A stretch of 64,000 nucleotides of DNA, taken from contig NZ_WHUG01000001.1 in NCBI RefSeq assembly GCF_009380215.1, positions 558,001 to 622,000 on the forward strand, written 5' to 3'. Position numbers and translations under genes: made by a program. Positions 54,373-62,649 of the stretch are shown here, in pieces. The stretch comes from Rugamonas aquatica (GTDB lineage Bacteria; Pseudomonadota; Gammaproteobacteria; Burkholderiales; Burkholderiaceae_D). The notes under the pieces are model-generated. The model was not told the DNA's origin. It was given only the letters and a program-made list of their open reading frames with translations, and did no database searches. The stretch's first letter is position 1; each line of letters begins with the position of its first letter.

Positions 54373-56692
54373 GCTGGACCTCCCCTACAGTTGAAACACT
54401 GAGATCCCGGGTCTTGAGTTGCTCCATCAGCTGCAATGCGCGCGCCAAGCCCGGGTACGGAACCACACGTTCTACATCCTGAATACTTTTTTCGAGCAGC
54501 GTGACCGCCTGGCGGCGGCGGCCGTCCTGATGCAGCAGTTCGGCCAGATGGGTGGCGGCGCGGATGCGGCCCGGCACCGAGCCCAGCGCCTGCGCGGTCG
54601 ACAGCGCGTTGCGCAGGCCGTCTTCGGCGCCGTCCAGATCGCCCAGCATTTGTTTCGCCAGGCCGCCTACGCACATCAACTCGCTCAGGTAGGCGCGCTC
54701 GTGGTGGGATAGCGCGATCTCCAGCGCCTGATCGATCAGCGCGGTGCAGTCGGCGGCGCGGCCGGCGGCCAGCAGCGCTTCGGCGCGCTTCCAGGCCTGG
54801 AAGGAATGGAATAGCGCGCCGCCTTGCTCGACGAAATAAGCCGCATAGGCTACACGCATGCGCTGCTCGGCCGGCTCCGGATCGCCCAGCGCCGCCATGT
54901 GGCAGCCGCAAAAGATCTCGCCGACACCCCGGTAAAAGCCGAACTCGTGGTCGCGGGCCAGTTGCGCCAGTTCGCTCGCCATCGGCCCCAGCGTTTGCGT
55001 ATCCTCGAACAGGCAGGCCAGCCAGGCCGCGCCTTGCAAGGCGATGGCGCGGTCGAAGACGCTGGCCTCGGGGTCGGTGCAGCGCAGCGTCAGCCGCTCC
55101 CGCATCCATTGCGCCCGCGCCAGCGCGCCGGTCTGGAACGAGGCCAGGCCGGCAAAGGTCTGGGCCAGCGCGACCAGATCGATGCCCTGGGCGCTGTGGC
55201 GTTCGGACTGTTCGGCGTCGAGCAGCTTGCTGAGCGCCAGGCAGGCCAGCGCTTCCTCGCTGTCGCCCAGCCAGAACAGGGTGTTGGCCAGCGCGAACTG
55301 CGCTTCCGCGTGGATCGCCGGATGCGCCGTCGTGTGCGCCAGCTTGAGCATGTCCTGCGCGGTGGCGCGGGCGGCGAACAGCTGCATCATCATCAGCTGC
55401 ACGCTCCAGATGCCGAACATCAGCGAATTGAGTTCGATCGAATCGACCACGCCCTGGCCGGCCCGCAGCGCCGCCTCGTGTTCGGCCTGGGCCTGCGGAC
55501 TGTGCCAGCCGTAGATGCCGCGATAGCACACGGCCAGCATGCGGTGCAGTTCGAAGCGCAGCTTGCGGGTGGGCAGATTCTCGTTGCCGCCGTCGAGCAA
55601 GCCGAGGGCGCGGCGCAGGGTCGCCGCCGACTCGCGGAACTCGCCCCGTTCCAGCATGCGGCGGCCGGCGATCATGCATTCGTCGACGGCCGAACGGTTC
55701 TTGTCGCGCGCCAGCAGGCGCCGCTCGACCACCTTGCGATTCACGCCAAGCATGGCGGCGGCGGCGGTCTTGCTGCCGCCGTTCAGGCTCAGCGCGCGGT
55801 CGATCAGCAGGCGTTCGACCAGGGCCATCTTGTCCGGTTCGTCCAGGCGCAGCACGGCGTCGATCAGCGCGTCGGACGGCAAGGTCTGCTCGACGGTGGG
55901 CGCGAGGAAGGATTCCAGGATGCCCAGGCTGATCTCGGTTTCATCGCTGAGTACGGCGATGCGGCTGACCAGGCTGCGCAGCTCGCGCACATTGCCCGGC
56001 CAGGGCTGGGCCTTGAGCCGCTCCAGCGCCTCGGCGGTGAAGCGCGGCGGCGTGGTTTCGCGCGCGGCAAAATGATGGACCAGGGCAGGGATGTCGTCCC
56101 GGCGCTGGTCCAACCCGGGCACGTCGATGGAGAACACGGCCAGGCGGTAGTACAAGTCCTCACGGAAGCGGCCGCTGCGGACCAGTTCTTCCAGGTTGCG
56201 ATGGGTGGCGGCCACGATGCGGCCGGTGAACGGCCGGTGCTCCTGGCCGCCGACCGGGCGAAAGGTCCGCGTCTCCAGCACGCGCAGCAGCTTGGCCTGG
56301 AGCGACAGCGGGAACTCGCCTATCTCGTCGAGAAACAGCGTGCCCTGCGCCGCCATCTCGAAATACCCTTGCCGCTCGGCGGCGGCGCCGGTGAACGCGC
56401 CGCGGGTGTGGCCGAACAACTCGGACTCGACCAGCTGCTCGGGAATCGCGCCGCAGTTGATGTCGATAAAGCGGCCAGCGGCGGCGCGACTTCCTTGTTG
56501 ATGTACCAGCTGCGCAACGATTTCCTTGCCGGCGCCGGTGGGGCCGGTGATGAGCAAAGTGTGCTCAGTCGGCGCGATGCGGGCCACCAGCCGCAGGATC
56601 TTTTGAAACGCGGGGGAATGGCCAACTGCACGGAGGGGAGGTTCGGCATGGAGTACAGCGGGGGAGCCCGCATGCCCAAGGTGCGCAGTCAT
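54362..56692 (-). CDS. Sigma-54 dependent activator with C-terminal TPR-like half
   Basis: A 776-residue regulator. Residues about 20-265 form the AAA+ domain: Walker A GPTGAGKE (50-57), the sigma-54 contact motif GAFTGA (98-103), Walker B GTLFLDEIGE (117-126), and the arginine-finger region. A Fis-type HTH follows (GSKTAAAAMLGVNRKVVERRL, about 305-327). The last 430 residues are helical and TPR-like. No response-regulator or PAS domain precedes the AAA+ core, so sensing is probably through the C-terminal half. It is first in a unit with DUF917 and the racemase and is the obvious activator of the promoter at 52332-52347. Confidence 0.93.
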   Translation of the reverse strand: MTAHLGHAGSPAVLHAEPPLRAVGHSPAFQKILRLVARIAPTEHTLLITGPTGAGKEIVAQLVHQQGSRAAAGRFIDINCGAIPEQLVESELFGHTRGAFTGAAAERQGYFEMAAQGTLFLDEIGEFPLSLQAKLLRVLETRTFRPVGGQEHRPFTGRIVAATHRNLEELVRSGRFREDLYYRLAVFSIDVPGLDQRRDDIPALVHHFAARETTPPRFTAEALERLKAQPWPGNVRELRSLVSRIAVLSDETEISLGILESFLAPTVEQTLPSDALIDAVLRLDEPDKMALVERLLIDRALSLNGGSKTAAAAMLGVNRKVVERRLLARDKNRSAVDECMIAGRRMLERGEFRESAATLRRALGLLDGGNENLPTRKLRFELHRMLAVCYRGIYGWHSPQAQAEHEAALRAGQGVVDSIELNSLMFGIWSVQLMMMQLFAARATAQDMLKLAHTTAHPAIHAEAQFALANTLFWLGDSEEALACLALSKLLDAEQSERHSAQGIDLVALAQTFAGLASFQTGALARAQWMRERLTLRCTDPEASVFDRAIALQGAAWLACLFEDTQTLGPMASELAQLARDHEFGFYRGVGEIFCGCHMAALGDPEPAEQRMRVAYAAYFVEQGGALFHSFQAWKRAEALLAAGRAADCTALIDQALEIALSHHERAYLSELMCVGGLAKQMLGDLDGAEDGLRNALSTAQALGSVPGRIRAATHLAELLHQDGRRRQAVTLLEKSIQDVERVVPYPGLARALQLMEQLKTRDLSVSTVGEVQHGI

Positions 56693-56870
56693 GATGGTTG
56701 CATGATGAAATTGTTGGTTGAGGCGTTAGAACGTCTAAAAACCGCATGGCTATCCTTTGAATCTTAGCTCAAAATAAATGTTTTTTGGAAAATAAATAAA
56801 TGACAATAATCAAGGGATTTTGATGTAGAAAATACCTTTTGCGCAGGGAGGGAACGGCCGCGCGCGGGCG
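56693..56870 (-). promoter_or_regulatory. Probable promoter/operator region of the sigma-54 activator unit
   Basis: This stretch is markedly AT-rich against its surroundings (56761-56840 especially). It includes the odd palindrome TTAGA-ACG-TCTAA (56726-56738), 34 bp before the activator start, a plausible operator. Exact -35/-10 boxes cannot be fixed by eye; TTGTCA on the minus strand around 56800 is a candidate -35. Confidence 0.35.
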
Positions 56871-56920
56871 CGGCGGGTACTGTGGCGCGTTCGGCGTTGG
56901 CCGGTTCAAAGGCGCGGGGC

Positions 56921-56942
56921 CATCGGGGTAAATTGCCCGATG
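56921..56942. terminator. Stem-loop after the downstream DUF-less paralog gene
   Basis: CATCGGG (56921-56927) and CCCGATG (56936-56942) give a 7-bp perfect stem with an 8-nt loop, 24 nt downstream of the minus-strand stop at 56967. No U-run follows, so intrinsic termination is uncertain. Confidence 0.35.
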
Positions 56943-56966
56943 GGTGGCTCAGGCGCCAGCCGGTTG

Positions 56967-58349
56967 TCACGGCGGTGACGACATCGGCGGTAGCTGCGGC
57001 ATCACGGTGGAAAGCCAGCAGAGCACCTGCAAGCCTTTCACCTCCAGGGTGTTCTGGTTCAGCGTCGAATCGCGGATATCGAAGAAGCCCAACGCCGTTG
57101 CCTGGCCCAGATTCTGGCGGTCGTCGTTCGACCAGTTGGCGGTGATCCTGAGATCGCGGATCACGATGAACGATGTCGGCAACAGGGGGAACATGCCGGG
57201 GTTGTCGGTGGCGGAGCCGTTCGAATATTCGCCCAGCCTGGTGCCGTACATATACCAGTTTTTCATCTTCAGCAAAGCGAGCTTGAACCAGCTGCGGTCG
57301 ATGTTCACACGGCAGTACTTGAACGAGATGCTGAAGTTGTCGCTGGTGCCGGCCGGCTTGGTCGGCAGTTCCGCGTTGATCAGACTGGTCAGATGGTAGC
57401 GGTTGGCCAGGTCGATGCGACCAAGGTTCAGATCCTTCCTGGTCAGGTCCAGCGCCTGGATCTGGTTGACGAGCTTGTAGCGGCTGTAGGAACTCTCGGG
57501 CACGATCTTGTGGTCGAACAGCGTCTGCGCCTTGACGTTGGCGAGGTTGGCCGCAAAGACCGGGGTGTTGATCAGCGCGGGGCTGGCGTGTATGCCGCCG
57601 GCGATGTGAGCCGCCGTCGGCGTTGCCTTGAGTGCCGCCGCGGCTTGCAGATTCAGCGGTTTGTGCAGCACCGTCAGCGGCAGCGCCGGCTTGACCAGCG
57701 GGATCTGCTGTATCTTCGCCACCATCAGCTTCACGCCCGACTTGACTGAATCGGCCTTGACGGCATCGTTGGGCCGCAGCTTCCATACGCCCTGATTCAC
57801 CAGCGTCGGACCGCCGGCCCTGACAAAGCGCGAGTCCGGCGCTGCAGGCTTGACGGCGCCCGACTGCATATTGAAGGTCGGCCAGAACTGCGCCGCCGTT
57901 TCGTCATACCAGTTGGCGGGCGTGGCGATGCAGGGATAGTAGAACGCATTGGGATCGGTCGAACTGCCAGTCCTGGCCTGCAGGAATTCGTATTGCGAAT
58001 CACCGAACAGCTTGAACATCGGGTTGGTGCCGACATCCGCCGGACCGGCGCCGTTCGGGATCGCGCCGGTGACCAGGATTTCGTACAGATCGTCCACCTC
58101 CAGCCCGGAGTTCTGGAAGTAGGCCTTCGTGAGCGTCGGCGCGATGTTCGCCAGATGCGAGAAAGTCTCCTTGGCCACTTGCGGATCGTATGGCCCGTCG
58201 GGCGCACTGGCCGGCTTGAAGTCTTGCGGAGAAAGGGAGAACCCCGGCCAAGCCATCTGCATGGCGATGGAGGGATTGGCGTCCGTGATGTTGAGCAGTT
58301 TGGATAGTTCGTCGTACACCGCTCCGATGAAGTCGACGGTATTGGACAT
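56967..58349 (-). CDS. Protein of unknown function, paralog 1 of tandem pair
   Basis: A 460-residue protein; I do not recognise the family. The start at 58349 (MSNTVDF) has GGGAGG upstream. No signal peptide or membrane helix. The C-terminal domain (about 340-460) is clearly related to that of the next gene: SISFKYCRVNIDRSWFKLALL, FPLLPTSFIVIRDLRITANW, and a terminal LQVLCWLSTVMP. The N-terminal layout (MAWPGFSLSPQDF near 37-49 and a helical FSHLANIAPTL region) also corresponds. It lies between the helicase and the sigma-54 activator, same strand. The middle is Ala/Lys/Pro-rich. Confidence 0.7.
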   Translation of the reverse strand: MSNTVDFIGAVYDELSKLLNITDANPSIAMQMAWPGFSLSPQDFKPASAPDGPYDPQVAKETFSHLANIAPTLTKAYFQNSGLEVDDLYEILVTGAIPNGAGPADVGTNPMFKLFGDSQYEFLQARTGSSTDPNAFYYPCIATPANWYDETAAQFWPTFNMQSGAVKPAAPDSRFVRAGGPTLVNQGVWKLRPNDAVKADSVKSGVKLMVAKIQQIPLVKPALPLTVLHKPLNLQAAAALKATPTAAHIAGGIHASPALINTPVFAANLANVKAQTLFDHKIVPESSYSRYKLVNQIQALDLTRKDLNLGRIDLANRYHLTSLINAELPTKPAGTSDNFSISFKYCRVNIDRSWFKLALLKMKNWYMYGTRLGEYSNGSATDNPGMFPLLPTSFIVIRDLRITANWSNDDRQNLGQATALGFFDIRDSTLNQNTLEVKGLQVLCWLSTVMPQLPPMSSPP

Positions 58350-58383
58350 AGAGCCTCCCTTGCTCAAAGCATCGTGTATGGTT

Positions 58384-58406
58384 GGCGGCCCCGCTGGGGA
58401 GCCGCC
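58384..58406. other. Strong intercistronic stem-loop between the paralogs
   Basis: GGCGGC (58384-58389) plus CCC(C) pairs with GGGG and GCCGCC (58401-58406), giving about a 10-bp GC stem with one bulged A and a 3-nt loop, 28 nt after the minus-strand stop of the upstream paralog. It may separate expression levels of the two genes. Confidence 0.45.
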
Positions 58407-58433
58407 GTTGCAGGTTTCAACTGAAGCGCGCGA

Positions 58434-59831
58434 TCAGGCCGGTGGGGAGTAGGGCACCACTTGGCTGATAAAGCCGATGATCTGCACGCCCGGCACCGTA
58501 ATCGTTCCTGCCGCCATGGCCGACGTGAACGTCTGGTTGGTGCTGGAATGCGCGTAGCTGCCGGAGATGGAGAACGGCCCGATACCGAAGCCGCCGCCAC
58601 CGCTGGTTTTGGACGTCATCAAGTCCCAGTCCGCCTTGGCCCAGTTGGCGGAAATTTTCAGCTTGCGCACGACCACAAACGAAGTAGGGATCAGCGGCAT
58701 CAGCTCGCCGTCCTGATGCGCCTTGGTGCCGTTGGACAGCACGCCTTTCTTGTACAGGTTGCCGAGGTCCCAGCCCTTGGTGGACAGCAGGCTCGCTTCA
58801 AACCATGGACGCCGTATCGTCACCAGCGTGTACTCGAAGCTGATGCGCAGGCCGTTGGTTTCGGAACTGGCATGTTGATGCGAATCGGCATGGCCGGCCG
58901 AGCCGCCTATGCTGAACAGCCCCAGGCTGAAGCCGGCCGAGCCGCCATAGGACGTGAAGTCGGACGACGAGCTGTTCGCCGCGCTGCTCGATGCTGAGTC
59001 GAAGGTGGTCCAGCCGCTGGATTTGCTGGAGCTGCTGTACCAGTCCGAAGGCAGCAGCGACACGCGATAGACCTTGGGCGACAGGCCGCTGCCGGTGTCG
59101 TTGAGCACCACGCCATAACCTTCGAACAGATCCTGCGCGTGCTTCCATGCCAGCTGCAATGCGTTCTGCACGGAGGTGGTCTTGATCGCCAGGTTCTGCT
59201 CGACCTTGCTGGCGTCTTCCGCACGCCAGCGGTCGTAGGATGTTTTGACCGGAATCTGCAGCGTGGTGGCGATCATCGGCCAGGTGTTTTTGCCGGTGGC
59301 GGTTTTCTGCGCTTCCAGGAAGGCGCCGATATAGGCGATGCGCGCGTTGTTGTAGGCGGCCTGATTGTCCAGGTAGTCGCGATACACCTGCGATTCGATT
59401 TTCTTCTGGGTCACTTCACCGGTATCGGGATCGGTCACGGAGACCATGCGGAACAGATAGTTCTCAGCGTCTTGCAGCTGCTTTTCAATGGCGGGGTTGG
59501 GCGCTTGGGCTGGGATGTGGACGCCATCGAGCATCTGCTTGTACATGCCGCTGATCTTGCGCGTGCTGTCCGTGTAGATGGTGGACATCTTGGGCGCGAC
59601 ATCGACCAGCTCGGTGGTGTTGATCGCGGCATCCTGGCTGCCGCCGCTGTTGCCCGGGGTCCAAGGATTGCGGAAGTCGGCGGAATTGATCGCCAGGCCA
59701 GGCTTCATCATCGACAATACGGTGCTCGACGCTTGCAGAACTGGCTTGCCACCAGGCTCGGCCTGCGTGACGGAATTGAAGATATTGTCGAAGATTCCTT
59801 GAATGAGTTTTGAGACTTCTGCTTGTGTCAT
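58434..59831 (-). CDS. Protein of unknown function, paralog 2 of tandem pair
   Basis: A 465-residue protein with start at 59831 (MTQAEVSKLIQ), AGGAG 9 nt upstream; the frame is open 77 codons further but without support. The C-terminal domain (about 329-465) matches paralog 1: RISFEYTLVTIRRPWFEASLL, LMPLIPTSFVVVRKLKISANW, and the end VQIIGFISQVVPYSPPA. It differs by two Gly/Ser-rich beta-like insertions, SYGGSAGFSLGLFSIGGSAG and GGGGFGIGPFSISGSYAH. No signal peptide. Family not recognised; the repeated Gly-phi-Gly-P-F-S-I-S-G pattern suggests surface beta-strands. Confidence 0.72.
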   Translation of the reverse strand: MTQAEVSKLIQGIFDNIFNSVTQAEPGGKPVLQASSTVLSMMKPGLAINSADFRNPWTPGNSGGSQDAAINTTELVDVAPKMSTIYTDSTRKISGMYKQMLDGVHIPAQAPNPAIEKQLQDAENYLFRMVSVTDPDTGEVTQKKIESQVYRDYLDNQAAYNNARIAYIGAFLEAQKTATGKNTWPMIATTLQIPVKTSYDRWRAEDASKVEQNLAIKTTSVQNALQLAWKHAQDLFEGYGVVLNDTGSGLSPKVYRVSLLPSDWYSSSSKSSGWTTFDSASSSAANSSSSDFTSYGGSAGFSLGLFSIGGSAGHADSHQHASSETNGLRISFEYTLVTIRRPWFEASLLSTKGWDLGNLYKKGVLSNGTKAHQDGELMPLIPTSFVVVRKLKISANWAKADWDLMTSKTSGGGGFGIGPFSISGSYAHSSTNQTFTSAMAAGTITVPGVQIIGFISQVVPYSPPA

Positions 59832-59859
59832 GTTAACGCTCCTTTTAGATGCAACAACA

Positions 59860-59956
59860 AGACCAGGCCTGGGGTCATTTCGAATTGGACCAGCTGGAAC
59901 AAGGCTTAGTTCCAGCCGGGGCGGCGCAGATGATCTGCGAAATGACGTGGTGGTCT
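59860..59956. other. Nested inverted repeats (possible structured RNA or REP-like element)
   Basis: Within the 187-bp gap between the helicase and paralog 2 there are nested perfect repeats: AGACCA/TGGTCT (59860-59865/59951-59956), GTCATTTCG/CGAAATGAC (59874-59882/59938-59946), and inside them GCTGGAAC/GTTCCAGC (59893-59900/59909-59916) and CGCAGAT-G-ATCTGCG (59925-59939). Together they can form a branched cruciform or RNA. The gap also holds the promoter for paralog 2. Nature unknown. Confidence 0.5.
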
Positions 59957-60018
59957 GAACAATATAGTCAGCAAAAACTGCCAGACATACACACTTTGTC
60001 ACCGCCGAATCGATTTGC

Positions 60019-62649
60019 TTATTGCCTTTGCTTAGGAGGTCGAAAGTCGATATTGATTTCACCTATGGCCGCTCGCGCCTCTTCACTGAGGAGGCTCAGT
60101 TGCTCCAGCGGCAGCACTTCGCCAAACAACTGAGAACGCAGTACCTTGGCCCGCTGCTGTACGACTCTGCTGCGGGCGGCGTCGTAAGTCCCGGCCAGCG
60201 CGATCGTATGAATTTCGATGGCAGGCGCTTCGCCGCTTCCACGCCAGTCCGCGAACTCATGCATCCAGGCGCTGTCCTGACGGTCGACACGACCGATCTG
60301 CTGCTCGATACGGCCAGGATTCCAGTCCAGATGGAATAGCACTACGGTACGGCAGGCCCGATGCAGGTTGAGTCCCTCGCTGGCGATCGCCGACTGGGCG
60401 ATCAGTACTTGAGGGTTCAGCTGGCGATTGTTGAAGGTGCTTTGGCGCACACGACGGGTGGAAGCCTTGACTTCTCCATACAACACCCGAGAATGCGGGC
60501 TCATGCGGAACTGGTATTTTCCGCTGCTGTCTTTTTCCAGTTCCTGTTCCACCGTCTGTACGGCGTTGCGCCAGTTAAAAGGTTTTTGCGCGGCGTCTTC
60601 GTCGCCGGCATCTTTGCCTGCAGGGTCAGCGTCCTTGAGATCCAGCAGCAACATCTCAACGGCGGCGCGGACATCGTTGCGGCGGCCACTGCCGGAAAAT
60701 GCGCCCAGTGCATCGCTGGTGCAAAGCTGTTGGACCAGCCAGGTGACCAGGATTGCGCTGAGTTCCGGCGGCAGGGGCGAATTGAACTGGCTTGTTTCGT
60801 TGAAGTAGGCGTCCACGCTATCGCGGCAGGCATTGCGCAGGCTGGCGCGTTCCAGCGTGTAGCGTGCGCCGAGGCGTTTCGCATCCTCTTCAAATGCCGC
60901 GATCTGCTGCCTGGAGAATTCCATGTCCTCGCTCCGCAGCCAGCGGAGCATGTCGGGATCATCCAGGTGTATTCCGGCCGGCAGCGGAATGGGAATATCC
61001 TTGCGTATATGGCGCAGGTAATGGCGTATGTTCAGCGCCCGGTCGAGCGCAAGCATGGGGGCGATGAACTCTCCGAACACGAGGATCTTTTTCCCCGTCT
61101 GGGTCATTTCTTCGATCAAGCCGATGGCGCGGCGGACCTTGGGGTGCCATTGGAGGCTCCATTCGGGCTTGGCGGCAACATCGCCCTGGCTGGCCGTCAG
61201 TGCCTGCACTTTCTCCAGCCAATAGGCTTGCCGCTGTCGCTTCGCCTGCTCGACCGGCGACATGTCCTCGGCCGGACCGGCAGGCTTGGTCGCCATGCGG
61301 GCTTGCTCGGAGATCAGCGGCAGGGCTTGCGAATGGCGGGAGCCGGCACTTTTCAGCCGGTGCTCCGTCGCCAGCCCTTTGGATGCCACAGCGAGTCCTT
61401 CCATATACGCGAGCAGTTCCCGCTCCTCGGCCTGGAGGCTGGTCAGCGGCACGACGTGGTTCCGCATGCGGCGATGCGGATGGGCCTTGTTGTCCTGCCC
61501 GCCGTGCCGGGCAAACTTCTGGACGCAGGGATGGTCCCGCCATAGCCGGCGCGTCACGTATGGCTGCAGGCCGGACTGGAAGGCAGCCGCCGCGTCGCTA
61601 AGCTGCTTCAGTTCCTGCGCACCGCCGGTGTGCACGTTGTCGACTGCCGTGGCAAATGCCTCAACGGCCGTCTTCAGCTTGCCTATCGTTTCGTGCTGGA
61701 TGCCGATCCGGTTTAGTATGCTGGTCCACTGCGAGACGTCCATTTCCATCGGCGTGGCGGTCAGGGCGACGCGTTTGGCGTCTGCGGTGACGGAGCCGGG
61801 ACGGAGCAGAATATCCCTGATGCAGGCGCTCAGACGCGACTGCAGTGTGGTGCTGAGCGCTTTTTCGGTGCTGCTGTATTCGGTACCGGCCCGGTTCTTG
61901 TGGGCCTCGTCGATGACGAGCAATTCAAAGTCGCCGACCAGTTCACCGATCAGGTTGCGGAACAGGATGCTGTTTTCGTCCTCCGTCAGCGTCGCCGTCG
62001 ATGCGCGACCCAGTTCCGAGCCGCGCAGTCGCTTGCGCAATGGGCCGGGCAGGTTCTTGGCAAGCCACGCGATTGCATCGTACTGCTGATCCGAGACGCC
62101 CAGTTTGCCGGTGCCATAGCCTCTGCGTTCGTCTTTCGAGATGTCATTTTTCAGCAGGAATGGCAAGGCCCAGAGATCGTCTTTCTTGACTGCGCCCAAA
62201 CGCTGCGGCAAGCCGAAACGGTGCGACATGAACACAATCTTGTTCTTGTTGGAGAAGGGATAGGGCTCGTCGGCATTCTCTGCGCTGAACAGATCAGGAT
62301 AGGTGCGGAGAATTTTTGGCCGGATGTCGGCGGGCGCCCATGCCAGCTTCAATTCTTGCATCTGGCGGAGAAAGCCGCGAAGCTCCTCTTCGCACCACTG
62401 ATAGGTCAGTCCTGGCGGCACCATGATGGCGGCACGGCCGCCGCAGGCAACGACGCAGACCGCCAGGGCGATCGCCAACCTGGTCTTGCCGAGGCCGACT
62501 TCATCGGCAATCAGGACGCCATTTTGCTGCTGTAGCCGACCTGTCATCCAGGCCAGGGAATGCTGTTGATCGGCGCGCCAGAGCGTATCGATCGCAGCCA
62601 GTTGCCGCATATGTTCCCATACCGGGTCCCAGTCGAATGGATGCTTCAA
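60019..62649 (-). CDS. SNF2/RapA-like superfamily 2 helicase
   Basis: An 876-residue ATPase starting at TTG 62649 (AGGAG 6 nt upstream; overlaps the PLD-gene stop as TTGA). Motif I is LIADEVGLGKTRLAIALAV, motif II LLVIDEAHKNRAG, motif III ALTATPMEM, and the C-terminal RecA half has IAQSAIASEGLNLHRAC and DWNPGRIEQQIGRVDR. A large insertion lies between the halves (about 350-680). The organisation resembles RapA/HepA and the SNF2 helicases found in several anti-phage and DNA-modification systems. It is coupled to a PLD-like gene, which supports a DNA-processing pair. No methylase is visible in the window. Confidence 0.88.
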   Translation of the reverse strand: MKHPFDWDPVWEHMRQLAAIDTLWRADQQHSLAWMTGRLQQQNGVLIADEVGLGKTRLAIALAVCVVACGGRAAIMVPPGLTYQWCEEELRGFLRQMQELKLAWAPADIRPKILRTYPDLFSAENADEPYPFSNKNKIVFMSHRFGLPQRLGAVKKDDLWALPFLLKNDISKDERRGYGTGKLGVSDQQYDAIAWLAKNLPGPLRKRLRGSELGRASTATLTEDENSILFRNLIGELVGDFELLVIDEAHKNRAGTEYSSTEKALSTTLQSRLSACIRDILLRPGSVTADAKRVALTATPMEMDVSQWTSILNRIGIQHETIGKLKTAVEAFATAVDNVHTGGAQELKQLSDAAAAFQSGLQPYVTRRLWRDHPCVQKFARHGGQDNKAHPHRRMRNHVVPLTSLQAEERELLAYMEGLAVASKGLATEHRLKSAGSRHSQALPLISEQARMATKPAGPAEDMSPVEQAKRQRQAYWLEKVQALTASQGDVAAKPEWSLQWHPKVRRAIGLIEEMTQTGKKILVFGEFIAPMLALDRALNIRHYLRHIRKDIPIPLPAGIHLDDPDMLRWLRSEDMEFSRQQIAAFEEDAKRLGARYTLERASLRNACRDSVDAYFNETSQFNSPLPPELSAILVTWLVQQLCTSDALGAFSGSGRRNDVRAAVEMLLLDLKDADPAGKDAGDEDAAQKPFNWRNAVQTVEQELEKDSSGKYQFRMSPHSRVLYGEVKASTRRVRQSTFNNRQLNPQVLIAQSAIASEGLNLHRACRTVVLFHLDWNPGRIEQQIGRVDRQDSAWMHEFADWRGSGEAPAIEIHTIALAGTYDAARSRVVQQRAKVLRSQLFGEVLPLEQLSLLSEEARAAIGEINIDFRPPKQRQ

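Noticed and set aside
56921-56942. Stem-loop as a confident intrinsic terminator
   Set aside because: Only a 7-bp stem and no U-run on either strand; kept as low-confidence.
59849-60133. 94-codon plus-strand frame in the gap before the helicase
   Set aside because: No ribosome-binding site, overlaps the 3' end of the helicase gene antisense and lies on inverted repeats; composition gives no protein family.
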